DNA from: Lachnospiraceae bacterium | GTDB lineage: Bacteria; Bacillota; Clostridia; Lachnospirales; Lachnospiraceae | Length of the DNA stretch: 64,000 nucleotides | NCBI GenBank assembly: GCA_910573755.1 | Contig: CAJTBO010000027.1 | Span: 1-64,000, forward strand | Reading direction: 5' to 3' | Shown here: positions 44,718 to 52,282 of the stretch, one piece after another | How the letters are laid out: each line of letters begins with the position of its first letter | How positions within the stretch are numbered: position 1 is the stretch's first letter | The notes under the pieces: generated by a model | Seen by the model: only the letters and a program-made list of their open reading frames with translations | Database searches by the model: none | Told to the model about the DNA's origin: nothing | Position numbers and translations under genes: made by a program

Positions 44718-45716
44718 TCAAAGAACAAAGTGCCGCCTGTCTTCCTCTTCATACAACGCGTCCTCCAGCATAACACAGAGTTTATTCTCCATCCCCCGGA
44801 CTCCTTCCCCGTCTTTTGCCGCCTCTGTGACCAGCTTTTTACAGGTCTCCGGCATCAGGCTGATCTCGACGCCAAACTCCTTCTCCAGTTTCCTGACCGG
44901 GCTGCAGGCGGCATCTATCATATGAAAGAAATCCTCCTCCGTCATGGGCTTTAAATTGACGATCCGGCGGATCCTGCCCAAAATTTCCGTCATGATCCCA
45001 AAATCGTGCAGATTCTTCCTCTCGACCGGCGCATCATACGCTCTCACCTCCCTGCTGCTCTTCCCGAAACCGATACTGCCGCCCCGCCTTTTCTCCGCAA
45101 TTTCCTCCGATTTTTCGGAAAACGCGCCGCAGAATATAAAGCTGATCTTGGAAGTATCAACCCAGACGCCGCTTCCTAAATCTACCCGCGTTCCCTCCAG
45201 CATCTTTAAAACCTCTCCCTGAATGATCGCGCTCCAGTTCTCCCCATGGGAGTTCGTCTTGGGCATGAACATCTTATCCGCTTCGTCTATGACAAGAATG
45301 GTCTGTTCGCTTCTCATAAATTTGTCAGAAAGCAGCAGGCTCGCCCATTTTTTCTTCCCGCTCCAGCCGTCCGGGGTGATATTGCTCCCGTCGACGATCT
45401 CAATCCTCTCAGGGAACAGCTCCTGTAAGCATCTCCAGATATATGTTTTGCCGCTGCCGCTCGGCCCTATGAACATTGCGTTGGAGCGCCTGCCCCGGTG
45501 CAGACAGTTAAAGAGTATGATAGATGCTGCCCTCTTCGCTTCGTTCTGCTTCCAGATACGCCCATCGAGGTAATCATACAGTTTCTCTCCCCTGTCAAAC
45601 CACCGCAGCAGATCTGCCTCCTCATCAAATTCCTCATCAACCTCAAAGTCGGCAACATCATAAAAACTTTCGTCATACCACAATCTTTCTCCCGCTGTCC
45701 GGTTATCGTACTGCAT
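44718..45716 (-). CDS. ClpX-like AAA+ ATPase lacking the zinc-binding domain
   Basis: A 332-residue AAA+ protein. Walker A is GPSGSGKT (84-91), the pore-loop position reads GWSG (117-120), Walker B is ILVIDEAD (140-147), and KMLEGT and FIFCGAF match ClpX. SIGFG (214-218) sits where ClpX has its ClpP-binding IGF loop. DFGIMTEILGR (238-248) carries the arginine finger, and GVRG (305-308) fits sensor 2. The ClpX zinc-binding N-domain is replaced by an acidic segment of about 50 residues. I infer a specialised unfoldase, possibly using host ClpP. AAAGGAGATTTTATA precedes the start, 34 bp after a MazF-type toxin gene. Confidence 0.87.
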   Translation of the reverse strand: MQYDNRTAGERLWYDESFYDVADFEVDEEFDEEADLLRWFDRGEKLYDYLDGRIWKQNEAKRAASIILFNCLHRGRRSNAMFIGPSGSGKTYIWRCLQELFPERIEIVDGSNITPDGWSGKKKWASLLLSDKFMRSEQTILVIDEADKMFMPKTNSHGENWSAIIQGEVLKMLEGTRVDLGSGVWVDTSKISFIFCGAFSEKSEEIAEKRRGGSIGFGKSSREVRAYDAPVERKNLHDFGIMTEILGRIRRIVNLKPMTEEDFFHMIDAACSPVRKLEKEFGVEISLMPETCKKLVTEAAKDGEGVRGMENKLCVMLEDALYEEEDRRHFVL

Positions 45717-45750
45717 TATAAAATCTCCTTTCTTTGCCTCTATGCCTTCT

Positions 45751-46137
45751 CTATGATAAAAGGATCATGGGTTCAATGCCTATCTGTACCAGGACGCCTT
45801 TTGTGATTCGCTCCAGGGTATCCTTGTTAAGCCTTCCCTTCTTCCTGAGAATCCTCACGGCGTCAAGCGACCTCGTCTGCGCACACAGGGCAACCGCATC
45901 GCGTGTCACCCCTTCCTCGCTATTTGCAGGAATGAGGACGTTCGTCGGCAGATCAAGTCTGTTTATCTGTGTCGTCAGCGGCACTACCGTATATACATGG
46001 TTATGACGGTTCACCCAGTCATTGCTCACAACAACTACCGGACGTTTTCCTGCCTGCTCGCTCCCATACTCCGGTGCGCCGAGGTCTGCCAATAAAACGT
46101 CTCCTCTTTTAACGCTTCTTTTGCCTGTTCTTCCCAT
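45751..46137 (-). CDS. MazF/PemK family endoribonuclease toxin
   Basis: A 128-residue protein. The conserved N-terminal strand KRGDVLLADLGAPEYGSEQAG and RPVVVVSND fit MazF-type RNases, with TVVPLTTQ and the C-terminal LERITKGVLVQIGI. These enzymes cleave mRNA in the cytoplasm at short sequences. The ATG at 46137 is chosen because AAAGGAGA precedes it; a longer frame overlaps an intergenic hairpin. No standard MazE antitoxin is adjacent; a 36-residue acidic ORF lies upstream. The ClpX-like gene follows after 34 bp, probably in the same operon. Confidence 0.92.
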   Translation of the reverse strand: MGRTGKRSVKRGDVLLADLGAPEYGSEQAGKRPVVVVSNDWVNRHNHVYTVVPLTTQINRLDLPTNVLIPANSEEGVTRDAVALCAQTRSLDAVRILRKKGRLNKDTLERITKGVLVQIGIEPMILLS

Positions 46138-46165
46138 CTTGCTTTTCTCCTTTCTTTGTGCATCA

Positions 46166-46219
46166 AAAAGACGCATGGTCTGCATCACGGACTGTCTGCC
46201 GTTTTTCCATGCGTCTTTT
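46166..46219 (-). terminator. Terminator-like hairpin upstream of the MazF-type gene
   Basis: Perfect 13-bp arms AAAAGACGCATGG (46166-46178) and CCATGCGTCTTTT (46207-46219) enclose 28 nt. On the minus strand the hairpin ends in TTTTT, as in a rho-independent terminator. It lies between the small acidic ORF and the toxin start, so it could limit toxin transcription. Confidence 0.7.
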
Positions 46220-46301
46220 CGTTGTAAACACTTTTTATTCTTTTTACAGGCTGCCGTCCCGGATAGCCGGACTGCCTTCGCCTGAAATTCCGGCTGCTCT
46301 T

Positions 46302-46412
46302 TCAGTCATCGTCCCCCTCCATCCATCTTGTTGCTTCTGCCACCGCCTCATCATAAGCGTCGTCGAGGTCTTCTCCCTCCGCGCCAAGAAGTTCTTCCCA
46401 GTCAATACTCAA
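46302..46412 (-). CDS. Tiny acidic ORF, possible antitoxin or leader peptide
   Basis: A 36-residue peptide starting at TTG, with AGGAGG 8 bases upstream. The sequence includes SIDWEELLGAEGEDLDDAYD and ends WMEGDDD, with 17 acidic residues. Such acidic tails are typical of the toxin-wrapping end of MazE-type antitoxins, but a DNA-binding part is lacking. The same frame is open further upstream without a start. It lies 165 bp before the MazF-type gene, separated by a terminator-like hairpin. Confidence 0.5.
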   Translation of the reverse strand: MSIDWEELLGAEGEDLDDAYDEAVAEATRWMEGDDD

Positions 46413-46502
46413 TTTCAGTTCCTCCTTTTCATCCTGTGATTTTGCCGTGTTTCGTTTTCTGTAAGAGACAGCCGCAATCCTTTCTCCGCTGCCTCTATAC
46501 CT

Positions 46503-46868
46503 ACATGATACGCATGTACCGTTTTCTTCCGTATTTTTTACGGAAGTCAGGGCGGCGGCTCCGCTTTATTCTGCATCTGCTTCCTGCCCGCAAAGCTCCC
46601 CCTGTACTTACATGATACGTGCGCTCTGTTTTCTTCCGTATTTTTTACGGAAGTCAGGGCGGCGGCTCCGCTTTACTCCGCATCTGCTTCATGCCCGCGA
46701 AGCTGCCCCCGTACCTACATGATACGTGCGCTCTGCTTTCTTCCGTATTTTTTACGGAAGTCAGGGCGGCGGCTCCGCTTTACTCCGCATCTGCTTCATG
46801 CCCGCGAAGCTGCCCCCGTACCTACATGATACGTGCGCTCTGTTTTCTTCCGTATTTTTTACGGAAGC
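46503..46868. repeat. 107-bp tandem repeat, 3.4 copies
   Basis: Units begin ACATGATACG at 46503, 46610, 46717 and 46824 (the last partial). Each contains a perfect hairpin CTTCCGTA-TTTTTT-TACGGAAG, then CAGGGCGGCGGCTCCGCTTTA. The first unit is more diverged than the others. The period is not a multiple of three, so long open frames through it are artefacts. It lies between pgeF and the toxin/ClpX-like cluster. Confidence 0.92.
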
Positions 46869-46878
46869 CGCCGAAAAC

Positions 46879-47829
46879 TCACAAGATCTTCATAAAAGCC
46901 CCCAGATTTCCCCTCTGCCCGCAGCTCGCACGATGGGAAAACAGGAAATCCGGATTACAGCAGGTACAAAGGTCAGTCACCTCGATCTGAGATGCCGGGA
47001 TACCGGCCTCCAGCATAATCTGCCGGTTCGCTTCCCATAGATCAAGCTGATATTTCCCCGGTTTTGTCGAATACCAGAGCCGGCAGGAAGGCTCACGAAA
47101 TTCATTGTGCCCCTTCGGGATCCCGCTGCCATTTTCCAAACAGGCCTGATCCGGGGATTCACTCTGCGGATATGACATCTCACCGCTTTCCCTCGTCCCC
47201 GGAAATGCTTTCCGAAACTCCTCGATCACATCCTCACTCACCTCATAGCAGTCCTGACAGATCGAAGGCCCTATTGCCGCATAAATATCCTCCGGTTTTG
47301 TGCCGAAAGCCCTGCCCATCTCTTCCACAGTCTTTTTCCCGATCTTCTGCACGGTTCCCCGCCAGCCCGAATGAGATAGACCAATTGCCTTCCTTACCGG
47401 ATCTACGAAAAACAGCGGCACACAATCCGCAAAAAAGGTACAGAGAACTATCCCCTTCTCCTGTGTAATCAGCCCGTCCACATCCCTGTAATCCTTCGGC
47501 TTTACCACACCTTTTCCCCGGTCTTTCGCTGTTACAAGCCGGATATGATCCGTATGGGTCTGGTCCGGGCAGACCATATCCTCCACACTGCTTTCCAGAC
47601 AGGCTGCGATCCGGCGGTAATTTTCGTCCACCGCCTCCTTTTTATCCCCTCTTGTATAACTGAGATTCATGGACGCATAAATTCCCCCGCTGACGCCGCC
47701 CTCTCTGGTAGAAAAAAGATGACGTACCGCCCCTGTCCTTTCCAGCCCCGGAAAGGTAAGATAGGTAACGCCATCCGCCGTCTTATGAACCCTACAGACT
47801 TCCCGCCCTTCTTTTCTCTTTATTTTCAT
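46879..47829 (-). CDS. pgeF: Peptidoglycan editing factor PgeF (laccase-domain family, YfiH)
   Basis: A 316-residue protein of the DUF152/laccase-domain family. It has HLFSTREGGVSGG near residue 30, CPDQTHTDHI, ADCVPLFFVDP and LSHSGWRGTVQKIG, which carry the His/Cys metal-binding set. Family members hydrolyse misincorporated dipeptides or purine nucleosides, depending on study. The ATG at 47829 is chosen because GGAG lies 10 bases upstream; the frame extends 38 codons further. The region around 225-260 has an insertion rich in Ser/Pro/Glu. Confidence 0.9.
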   Translation of the reverse strand: MKIKRKEGREVCRVHKTADGVTYLTFPGLERTGAVRHLFSTREGGVSGGIYASMNLSYTRGDKKEAVDENYRRIAACLESSVEDMVCPDQTHTDHIRLVTAKDRGKGVVKPKDYRDVDGLITQEKGIVLCTFFADCVPLFFVDPVRKAIGLSHSGWRGTVQKIGKKTVEEMGRAFGTKPEDIYAAIGPSICQDCYEVSEDVIEEFRKAFPGTRESGEMSYPQSESPDQACLENGSGIPKGHNEFREPSCRLWYSTKPGKYQLDLWEANRQIMLEAGIPASQIEVTDLCTCCNPDFLFSHRASCGQRGNLGAFMKIL

Positions 47830-48068
47830 TTCACATTTACTCCATTCAAACTTTATTGATAAACACCTATAACTTTTTCCATCGTCAAAACGACTGAACA
47901 AACAATTATTCATTACAGACAACTGGAAACAACCGGAAAACATACTTTTTAAGAATATACAGCTTCTTCACAAAATGAACAATACGGTTTCCGCATCATA
48001 TATATGTAAAAATATCTCTTCTTCCAAATGCGGATTTTGTTCAGACACATCACAAAGGAGCATATCTT

Positions 48069-48550
48069 ATGAACAATCTGAAAAAATCCGGCAGCCTGCC
48101 GGAATGGAAATCTTTTACCGGCACGATCGACTACCCCCTTATGCATGACTACATGTTCCGCAGCGTTATGCAGAGCAACGATTCTTTTCCACTTATAAAA
48201 TGATGAATATAAAAAAACTATCATAAATATAGTGACAAGTGTACCATACATGTGTCAGGCTTAACGCAGATACACTTAGCAGCCGAAGAAGATAAAGATC
48301 ATGAGCCCGATAAATGGGCGCGGCTGTTTAACGCATTGACATGGGAGGACTTTAAAATGATCTCAGCAGATAATAAAAATATGCAGGAAGCGGGAGAAAC
48401 CCTCTTTACCCTCAATGGAAATGACAGAATCCTGTATTTATGCGCGGCAAGGAGGATTACCGCCGGACATGGGACGGTGTAAAAATGAGCATAGCGGAAC
48501 TGCAGACATTACAGCAGCAGCTTTCAGAGAGCAGCATAAACAGCCTTTAA
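48069..48550 (+). pseudogene. Decayed Rpn-family nuclease/putative transposase gene
   Basis: Three pieces on the plus strand resemble one family. The first is an N-terminus starting MNNLKKSGSLPEWKSFTGTI (with LMHDYMFRSVMQSND, typical of Rpn-type PD-(D/E)XK proteins), with AAAGGAG upstream. A C-terminal part (HEPDKWARLFNALTWEDFKM) opens near 48252. After a frame change near 48450 comes EDYRRTWDGVKMSIAELQTL, ending at 48550. The central nuclease domain is missing. It is best read as a large internal deletion plus a one-base frameshift. Confidence 0.75.
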
Positions 48551-48579
48551 GAAAAACATCCCCGAACCGCACCCGCAAA

Positions 48580-48936
48580 CTACCTCCCGATATAATCAAA
48601 CGCATTTCGAAACCACCGGATCTCCTTCCCGCAGATTGCCACCACATCAAACCGCACCGGTGAAAAATCTCCCATATGGTGCATCATCCTGTAATAATCC
48701 GCCACTCTGCAGATCCGCTGCTGTTTCCGGAAATCCACAGCCTCCTCCGGCATTCCCTTACTTGTATCCTTACGATACTTTACTTCCACAAAAACTGTAA
48801 CCTCACCATCTTTTGCCACGATATCGATCTCACCATACCGGTTTCTGAAATTACAGCACAGGATTCTCAATCCCTGTTTTTCCAGAAACTCTCCTGCCTT
48901 CTTCTCATAAGCAGTTCCCACTTCCCTCTTATTCAT
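48580..48936 (-). CDS. YraN family protein (UPF0102)
   Basis: A 118-residue protein with a restriction-endonuclease-like fold in relatives. Visible are GTAYEKKAGEFLEKQGLRIL, NFRNRYGEIDIVAKDGEVTV and FVEVKYR, the conserved acidic and Lys residues. The ATG at 48936 gives the family length; an upstream GTG frame adds 11 residues. It follows the FlhB-like gene closely. YraN sits near rnhB in many Firmicutes. Its substrate is unknown. Confidence 0.93.
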   Translation of the reverse strand: MNKREVGTAYEKKAGEFLEKQGLRILCCNFRNRYGEIDIVAKDGEVTVFVEVKYRKDTSKGMPEEAVDFRKQQRICRVADYYRMMHHMGDFSPVRFDVVAICGKEIRWFRNAFDYIGR

Positions 48937-48984
48937 TACAGATAAAACCTTTATAAAATCCGATACCACATTAAATCTGCCAAA

Positions 48985-49278
48985 TCACTTCTTCATCTTC
49001 GCCCTGATCTTATCCATCGCATCCACAAAGACCAGCACCTCCGCCACCACCTCATAGAGCTCCGGCGGTATCATATCCCCGATATCCAGCCGGGAAAGCG
49101 TATCCGCCAGTTCATTATCCTGATGCAGAGGCACATTTGCCTCCTGCGCCTTTTCGATGATCTTTTCCGCCAGCGCGCCTTTACCGGTGGCAATGATCCG
49201 GGGCGCTTCATCATTCGGATCGTACTCCAGCGCCACCGCTGTCTTCGGCTTTTTTACCTTTTCTTTTCCCTGTGCCAT
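48985..49278 (-). CDS. FlhB C-terminal-like (EscU/YscU switch domain) protein
   Basis: A 97-residue protein resembling only the cytoplasmic switch domain of FlhB (YlqH-like): TAVALEYDPNDEAPRIIATG, then KAQEANVPLHQDNELADTL. The autocleavage site NPTH of real FlhB is absent, as are its membrane helices. It starts 3 bp after the FliK-like gene. No other flagellar gene is in the window. Such orphan pairs are known from Firmicutes next to rnhB; their function is not established. Confidence 0.9.
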   Translation of the reverse strand: MAQGKEKVKKPKTAVALEYDPNDEAPRIIATGKGALAEKIIEKAQEANVPLHQDNELADTLSRLDIGDMIPPELYEVVAEVLVFVDAMDKIRAKMKK

Positions 49279-49281
49279 GCT

Positions 49282-50841
49282 CTATGCCCTCACATCAAAA
49301 GCGGTATAGGAAATCACCGTATCGTTTTCCTCGATCCCCCGGATACGGGATATCACATTTTCGTTCTGCTCTTCCTCTTTATATTTCATTTCCGCCTGCA
49401 TATGGTACCCCTTTTTCTCCAGCCGCTCATTCAGAATATGGATATGATCGCCCAGAAAATCCAGCACCGCCTCATTTGCCAGCGTAAACTGTGTGGAAAC
49501 ATTATGATCCTTCATCTTTACATAGATATCCATATTGCCCAGATGTTCCATCTCCAGATGAAGCAGCGCGCTCGATGAGCCGTCCTCGGAAACTTTTCCC
49601 TTCTTTTTCTGATATACGTACAACTCTCCGTGGGCATTCTCCATGGAAGCCTTCAAAGGTATCTGCAGATACGGGAACATCTGGTTCAGATTCTGCATGA
49701 AGTCCAGATTCTGGTTCATCTGCTGCACTGCCTGCCCCGACTGCGTATCTGCCTTTCCCGCAGCGGAAAACAACTCCTGCAGCTGCCCTGTCTGGTTCTT
49801 TATCTTCTGGTAAAAATCCTTTACCTCTTCCTTGTCCGAAAAACTCTCCGGCTTTATCGTCCATTTTTCCGACAGCAGATTTTTGATCTGCCCCGTGAAA
49901 TCCTTCTGCAGATCCGCAAGGCGCTGTTCCAAAGCATCCGGCAGTCTGAGCCGCCCCTGCTCCGCCAGCTTGGTTCCATCCTTGATCAGTACCGTGCCGT
50001 CCTCATCCGCCAGCTGCCGCAGCGCTTCCTCCGGCATCCCCGCTTTTCCGGATACTCCGCCCTGTCCCTCCGCGATCTCCTTCATCAGACTGTCTATCTC
50101 CTGCAGCAGCCCCTTTACCGGCGTTTCCTCTCCTTCCGCTCCCTGCAGTACCTCCAGCATATCTTTCATAAACTGCAGACCGGAAAGCTGCCGTCCGTCT
50201 TCTCCGAAAGAAGAAAGCACCTGCGGCAGTCCCTCCGTAATGTCTTCCATCGTGTACAAAAGCTGATGCTGCATGTTTTTCGTCGCCTCATACTGCATCA
50301 CGTTGGTCTCGTTGATCTCCATGCCCATCGCCGTCAGCCTGACGATCGTGTCAGCAGCAGCCTGCGGGAAATCCGCCGCAGCCTTCCCCATCTGCCAGAG
50401 GCTGTTCTTATCAATAGGAAGCCCCTCCTCCATCATACTCTTCACCATCGCCAGGTTTTCAGCCGTAAGCGGCATGCCCGCCGCATTCAGCGCGCCCATA
50501 GCGGCGCTCTTTCCCGCCGAAAGATTCGTATATAAGGGGCTGAGCATCAGCTTGTCATCCGAATTACCCTTCACCTCAAACAGCATATGCTGGCCGATGG
50601 AGGCCCTGATATCCCCGTCCAGTCTGGCATTGATCTCCACACCGCTTCCCATGTCCAGCAGGATCTGGCTGCCCTCCATGGAGCGGATCTGCCCGCCGAT
50701 GGTCTGCCCTGTTACCAGGGAATTCAGAACCGCGCTGGTCTGAAGCTGTTTTGCCACAGCGGAAGCAGACGCCGAATTTACCGCGCCTGACTGATTGCTC
50801 CCATTTACTTTTGATAAAACATCCGTCAATGTGATATTCAT
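49282..50841 (-). CDS. FliK-like (YlqG-type) hypothetical protein
   Basis: A 519-residue protein of low-complexity helical character with Gln/Ala/Ser-rich parts. An N-terminal beta-type domain (GQTIGGQIRSMEGSQILLDM) precedes a long helical linker. The C-terminal 90 residues resemble the FliK hook-length domain (LLHLEMEHLGNMDIYVKMKD, then HIHILNERLEKKGYHMQAEM). It is immediately followed by an FlhB-C-like gene, mimicking the FliK-FlhB interaction pair outside any flagellar operon. It overlaps the rnhB stop by 4 bp. Confidence 0.8.
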   Translation of the reverse strand: MNITLTDVLSKVNGSNQSGAVNSASASAVAKQLQTSAVLNSLVTGQTIGGQIRSMEGSQILLDMGSGVEINARLDGDIRASIGQHMLFEVKGNSDDKLMLSPLYTNLSAGKSAAMGALNAAGMPLTAENLAMVKSMMEEGLPIDKNSLWQMGKAAADFPQAAADTIVRLTAMGMEINETNVMQYEATKNMQHQLLYTMEDITEGLPQVLSSFGEDGRQLSGLQFMKDMLEVLQGAEGEETPVKGLLQEIDSLMKEIAEGQGGVSGKAGMPEEALRQLADEDGTVLIKDGTKLAEQGRLRLPDALEQRLADLQKDFTGQIKNLLSEKWTIKPESFSDKEEVKDFYQKIKNQTGQLQELFSAAGKADTQSGQAVQQMNQNLDFMQNLNQMFPYLQIPLKASMENAHGELYVYQKKKGKVSEDGSSSALLHLEMEHLGNMDIYVKMKDHNVSTQFTLANEAVLDFLGDHIHILNERLEKKGYHMQAEMKYKEEEQNENVISRIRGIEENDTVISYTAFDVRA

Positions 50842-51590
50842 AGATTTTTAATGAAACTCTTCCTGTGAATGGGCGTTAGCCCGTATTTTTTGATCGCCTC
50901 TATATGCATCGGAGAACCGTATCCCTTGTTGGAGGCAAAACCGTATTCCGGATAGATCCCGTCATATTTTACCATCAGTCTGTCTCTTGTCACCTTCGCC
51001 ACAATACTGGCAGCAGCGATGGAAATGCTCTTTGCATCCCCCTTGATGATCGGCACCTGCCTGATATCGATCTTCGGGATCGTCACCGCATCATTGAGCA
51101 GCAGGTCCGGCTTTACCGAAAGACGGCTTACCGCCTCCCGCATCGCCTCATAGGTAGCCTGCAGAATATTGATCTCATCGATCCGCGCCGGCGTGTTATA
51201 TCCTATCCCCACCGCCACCGCCTCTTCCATAATTCCGGCATATAACTCTTCTCTCTTTTTTTCGGATAATTTCTTGGAATCATTTAGATATAAAAGGCTG
51301 CAATCTTTCGGCAGAATAACCGCCCCGGCAACCACCGGCCCCGCAAGCGGCCCCCTGCCTACCTCATCGATGCCGCAGATACAGGAATATTCCCCATATT
51401 CCTTCTCATACCGCTTCATCCCCTCGGTGCGCAAAACCTCCTTCTCATAAGCCCCGAGCCGCTTTTTTGCCGCAGCCACAGCCGCTTTCACGCCGCTCCG
51501 CTCATCCTCCCCGTACAGGGCGATCAGCCCCGGCAGCTCCGCTATGTTACTTGTCGAAATTTTTTCCCTGATCTCCGCTATTTTCTCCAT
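50838..51590 (-). CDS. rnhB: Ribonuclease HII
   Basis: A 250-residue enzyme that removes RNA from RNA-DNA hybrids and single ribonucleotides from DNA. The catalytic stretch ICGIDEVGRGPLAGPVVAGA carries the first Asp-Glu pair, LLNDAVTIPKI the third acidic residue and IAAASIVAKVTRDRLM the fourth region. The N-terminal 70 residues form an extension seen in Firmicute RNase HII. It is part of the rplS-to-yraN gene block. Confidence 0.97.
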   Translation of the reverse strand: MEKIAEIREKISTSNIAELPGLIALYGEDERSGVKAAVAAAKKRLGAYEKEVLRTEGMKRYEKEYGEYSCICGIDEVGRGPLAGPVVAGAVILPKDCSLLYLNDSKKLSEKKREELYAGIMEEAVAVGIGYNTPARIDEINILQATYEAMREAVSRLSVKPDLLLNDAVTIPKIDIRQVPIIKGDAKSISIAAASIVAKVTRDRLMVKYDGIYPEYGFASNKGYGSPMHIEAIKKYGLTPIHRKSFIKNL

Positions 51591-51656
51591 CCGGCCTGTT
51601 CCTCGGAAATTTTATCCCATATGCTATGTATATGCCGACCTATCGGCTTTACTTTC

Positions 51657-52199
51657 CTATTGATGCTTCAGCTTCCCGAACTTCTCAAAGGGATATATCC
51701 TCACCCATGCCCTGCCGATGATATCGTCTTTATGAATATTCCCTACCAGTTCCGCCCGGCTGTCGGTACTGTTATTCCGGTTATCCCCCAGTACGAAATA
51801 CTCATCTTCTCCAAGTTCTATCTCATCCACCGCCCTGCCCGGGTCCTGTATGACCTCCAGACCGTAGCCCTCTTCCAGCGCCTCGCCGTCAATGTAAACA
51901 GTGCCGTCCCAGTCGATCCGCACTTTCTCTCCCGGCATACCGATGATCCGCTTGATATAATATGTATCCTCCTCAAACTGGAACGGGAAAACAATAATAT
52001 CAAAACGCTGCGGCTCGCGGACACGGTAAGAGATCTTATCAACGATCAGATTATCCGCATTCTGCAAAGTCGGCTCCATGGAACTTCCCTGCACCTCCGT
52101 CCTCTGTCCCACGTAATGAATGATCAGGTAAGTCACTATCAATACACACAACAGGTAAATACTGGTACTCAATATTTCTTTTATTACACTCTTTTTCAT
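51657..52199 (-). CDS. lepB: Type I signal peptidase
   Basis: A 180-residue membrane protease that removes signal peptides from secreted proteins. It has one N-terminal helix (about 10-28). The catalytic Ser is in QGSSMEPTLQN and the catalytic Lys in YYIKRIIGMPGEKVRIDWDG. GDNRNNSTDSR marks box E. It is one of two signal peptidase genes flanking rbgA and shares the same box layout with the other. GGGAATAAG precedes the ATG. Confidence 0.95.
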   Translation of the reverse strand: MKKSVIKEILSTSIYLLCVLIVTYLIIHYVGQRTEVQGSSMEPTLQNADNLIVDKISYRVREPQRFDIIVFPFQFEEDTYYIKRIIGMPGEKVRIDWDGTVYIDGEALEEGYGLEVIQDPGRAVDEIELGEDEYFVLGDNRNNSTDSRAELVGNIHKDDIIGRAWVRIYPFEKFGKLKHQ

Positions 52200-52282
52200 C
52201 TTATTCCCTCATTTTCATGCAGTCCGCTGCATGCCGTTATATCTATCCATCAGCTTAACACCTGTACCACAGACAGAGGCCT

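Noticed and set aside
46619-47040. Plus-strand open frames with repeated peptides
   Set aside because: They are readings of the 107-bp non-coding repeat in shifting frames, and overlap pgeF.
47949-48251. 100-codon minus-strand frame
   Set aside because: Shadow of the decayed Rpn gene; no ribosome binding site, no protein-like pattern.
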